Below, piece by piece: positions 24,551 to 25,012 of a stretch of DNA of 25,012 bases. The stretch is from assembly GCA_004558865.1 (NCBI GenBank), contig SFCY01000016.1, positions 1 through 25,012 of the forward strand. Reading direction: 5' to 3'. Under the pieces are notes generated by a model, which saw only the letters and a program-made list of their open reading frames with translations, was not told where the DNA came from and made no database searches. The DNA is from Bacteroidales bacterium (lineage in GTDB: Bacteria; Bacteroidota; Bacteroidia; Bacteroidales; Bacteroidaceae). The position numbers and the translations under genes were made by a program. The first letter of the stretch is position 1, and each line of letters starts with the position of its first letter.

Positions 24551-24581
24551 CTTGCCATTTCAATACAAATATTTACCTTTG
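24551..24581 (+). promoter_or_regulatory. Promoter of the small protein / GNAT pair
   Basis: CTTG (24551-24554) and TACCTTTG (24574-24581) are separated by 19 bases, a good Bacteroidetes -33/-7 pair. The leader to the start codon at 24668 is about 80 bases, A-rich near the start, and contains no feature I recognise. Confidence 0.72.
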
Positions 24582-24667
24582 CATAAACTATAGCTGCACT
24601 CGGCAATTTGAAAGCAAGCTTTCGATGCTCTTGTTGGCAAAAGTTTTTGCAAAAAGAAAGGAAGATT

Positions 24668-24838
24668 ATGGCAACAGAAATTAAGGCAATACCAACCTTG
24701 GAAGGTAAGGATGCAGAAAGATTTATAGAACGTGCTGATGAAGCAGAACGCAAGTTCAAGGGCTTTGACGGCATAGAGAATACACCTGCATTTAAGGCAA
24801 TGCAGAGCATTCTGCTCAAATCAGGAATGACAAAATAA
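24668..24838 (+). CDS. Small protein upstream of a GNAT gene, possible antitoxin
   Basis: This 56-residue acidic and basic helical protein reads MATEIKAIPTLEGKDAERF and ends ILLKSGMTK. I know no established function. It lacks the ribbon-helix-helix pattern of the DUF1778 antitoxins usually paired with GNAT toxins. Its stop overlaps the next ATG by one base (TAATG), the tight coupling typical of toxin-antitoxin or regulator-enzyme pairs, so an antitoxin or partner role is inferred from position only. I used the ATG at 24668, which follows an A-rich leader. An in-frame ATG at 24608 would add a Cys-rich stretch that looks non-coding. The surrounding DNA is AT-rich. Confidence 0.65.
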   Translation: MATEIKAIPTLEGKDAERFIERADEAERKFKGFDGIENTPAFKAMQSILLKSGMTK

Positions 24839-25012
24839 TGGGATTTCTTGACAAACACTGCTTGTTTCAAGAGCTTACTGACGACAAAGTTTCTGCCAGT
24901 AAGCCTTTTTATTGTGGGAATAACGATTTGGACGAGTTCTTTCGGTTCAATGGATATTTTCCGTGGATTGGATATGTTGTTTCATTTCGTATAGTCCAGA
25001 CTTCGCCAATGA
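24838..25012 (+). CDS. GNAT-like acetyltransferase N-terminus (cut by window end)
   Basis: The frame runs open from the ATG at 24838 to the last base, 58 codons. MGFLDKHCLFQELTDDKVSA and PFYCGNNDLDEFF match the start of GNAT N-acetyltransferases of the toxin-like type, which usually carry a CGnxxLdxFF motif near residue 30. The acetyl-CoA-binding part would lie beyond the window. After DEFF the residues (FNGYFPWIGYVV) do not look like the expected DAxxY helix, so a frameshift or rearrangement cannot be ruled out. It overlaps the preceding small gene by one base and shares its promoter. Confidence 0.6.
   Translation, partial: MGFLDKHCLFQELTDDKVSASKPFYCGNNDLDEFFRFNGYFPWIGYVVSFRIVQTSPM

Noticed and set aside
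1..25012. tRNA or rRNA genes
   Set aside because: I looked for cloverleaf-like arms with a TTCGA-type loop and for rRNA signatures and recognised none. A tRNAscan-SE run would settle this.

Overview
The window looks like chromosomal DNA of a Bacteroidales bacterium, most likely Prevotella or a close relative. Three things suggest this: many promoters have the Bacteroidetes -7 box TAnnTTTG, usually as TATCTTTGC; Shine-Dalgarno sequences are mostly absent; and there are lineage-typical proteins such as a GLPGLI protein, a carboxypeptidase-regulatory/TonB-receptor-like barrel, a DUF4143 ATPase and a PorT-type barrel. The genus is an inference. Most genes are GC-rich. The GLPGLI/receptor pair (12.9-16.4 kb), the ATPase block (6.1-7.8 kb) and the last 0.6 kb are visibly richer in A+T.

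Layout. 0.2-2.0 kb: dtd, a MazG-like pyrophosphohydrolase and deoC form a probable operon closed by a strong terminator. 2.1-5.9 kb: a long-chain polyprenyl diphosphate synthase (minus strand) diverges from polA. 6.1-7.8 kb: a 62-bp near-perfect palindrome overlaps the promoter of an AAA+/DUF4143 ATPase, followed by a small membrane protein on the minus strand. 7.8-12.7 kb: mutS and tex. 12.9-16.4 kb: the GLPGLI protein and its outer-membrane receptor-like partner. 16.6-17.4 kb: dps, with an OxyR-like site and a strong terminator. 17.5-18.7 kb: a low-molecular-weight protein tyrosine phosphatase diverges from a hemolysin III/PAQR membrane protein. 18.7-21.4 kb: cysS and a secreted alpha/beta hydrolase, both minus strand. 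21.6-24.5 kb: a small outer-membrane barrel, a fucosyltransferase-like enzyme, a second glycosyltransferase and a decayed acyltransferase, suggesting a small surface-glycan locus. 24.5-25.0 kb: a small protein overlapping the start of a GNAT acetyltransferase, in a toxin-antitoxin-like arrangement cut by the window end.

Much of the window is housekeeping: DNA replication and repair (polA, mutS), translation (dtd, cysS), nucleotide metabolism (the MazG-like protein, deoC), isoprenoid quinone synthesis and stress defence (dps). The most unusual content lies between genes. Two composite REP-like elements of 143 and 146 bp share one layout: two direct GTAG-headed hairpin units, then one inverted unit whose stem carries compensatory changes. 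Both start exactly 9 nt after a TAnnTTTG box and both lie in sense orientation in the 5' leader of the gene they precede, cysS and a glycosyltransferase. This and the large operator-like palindrome before the ATPase are the best candidates for something undescribed.

All functional calls rest on reading motifs by eye. No database search, folding program or alignment was run.
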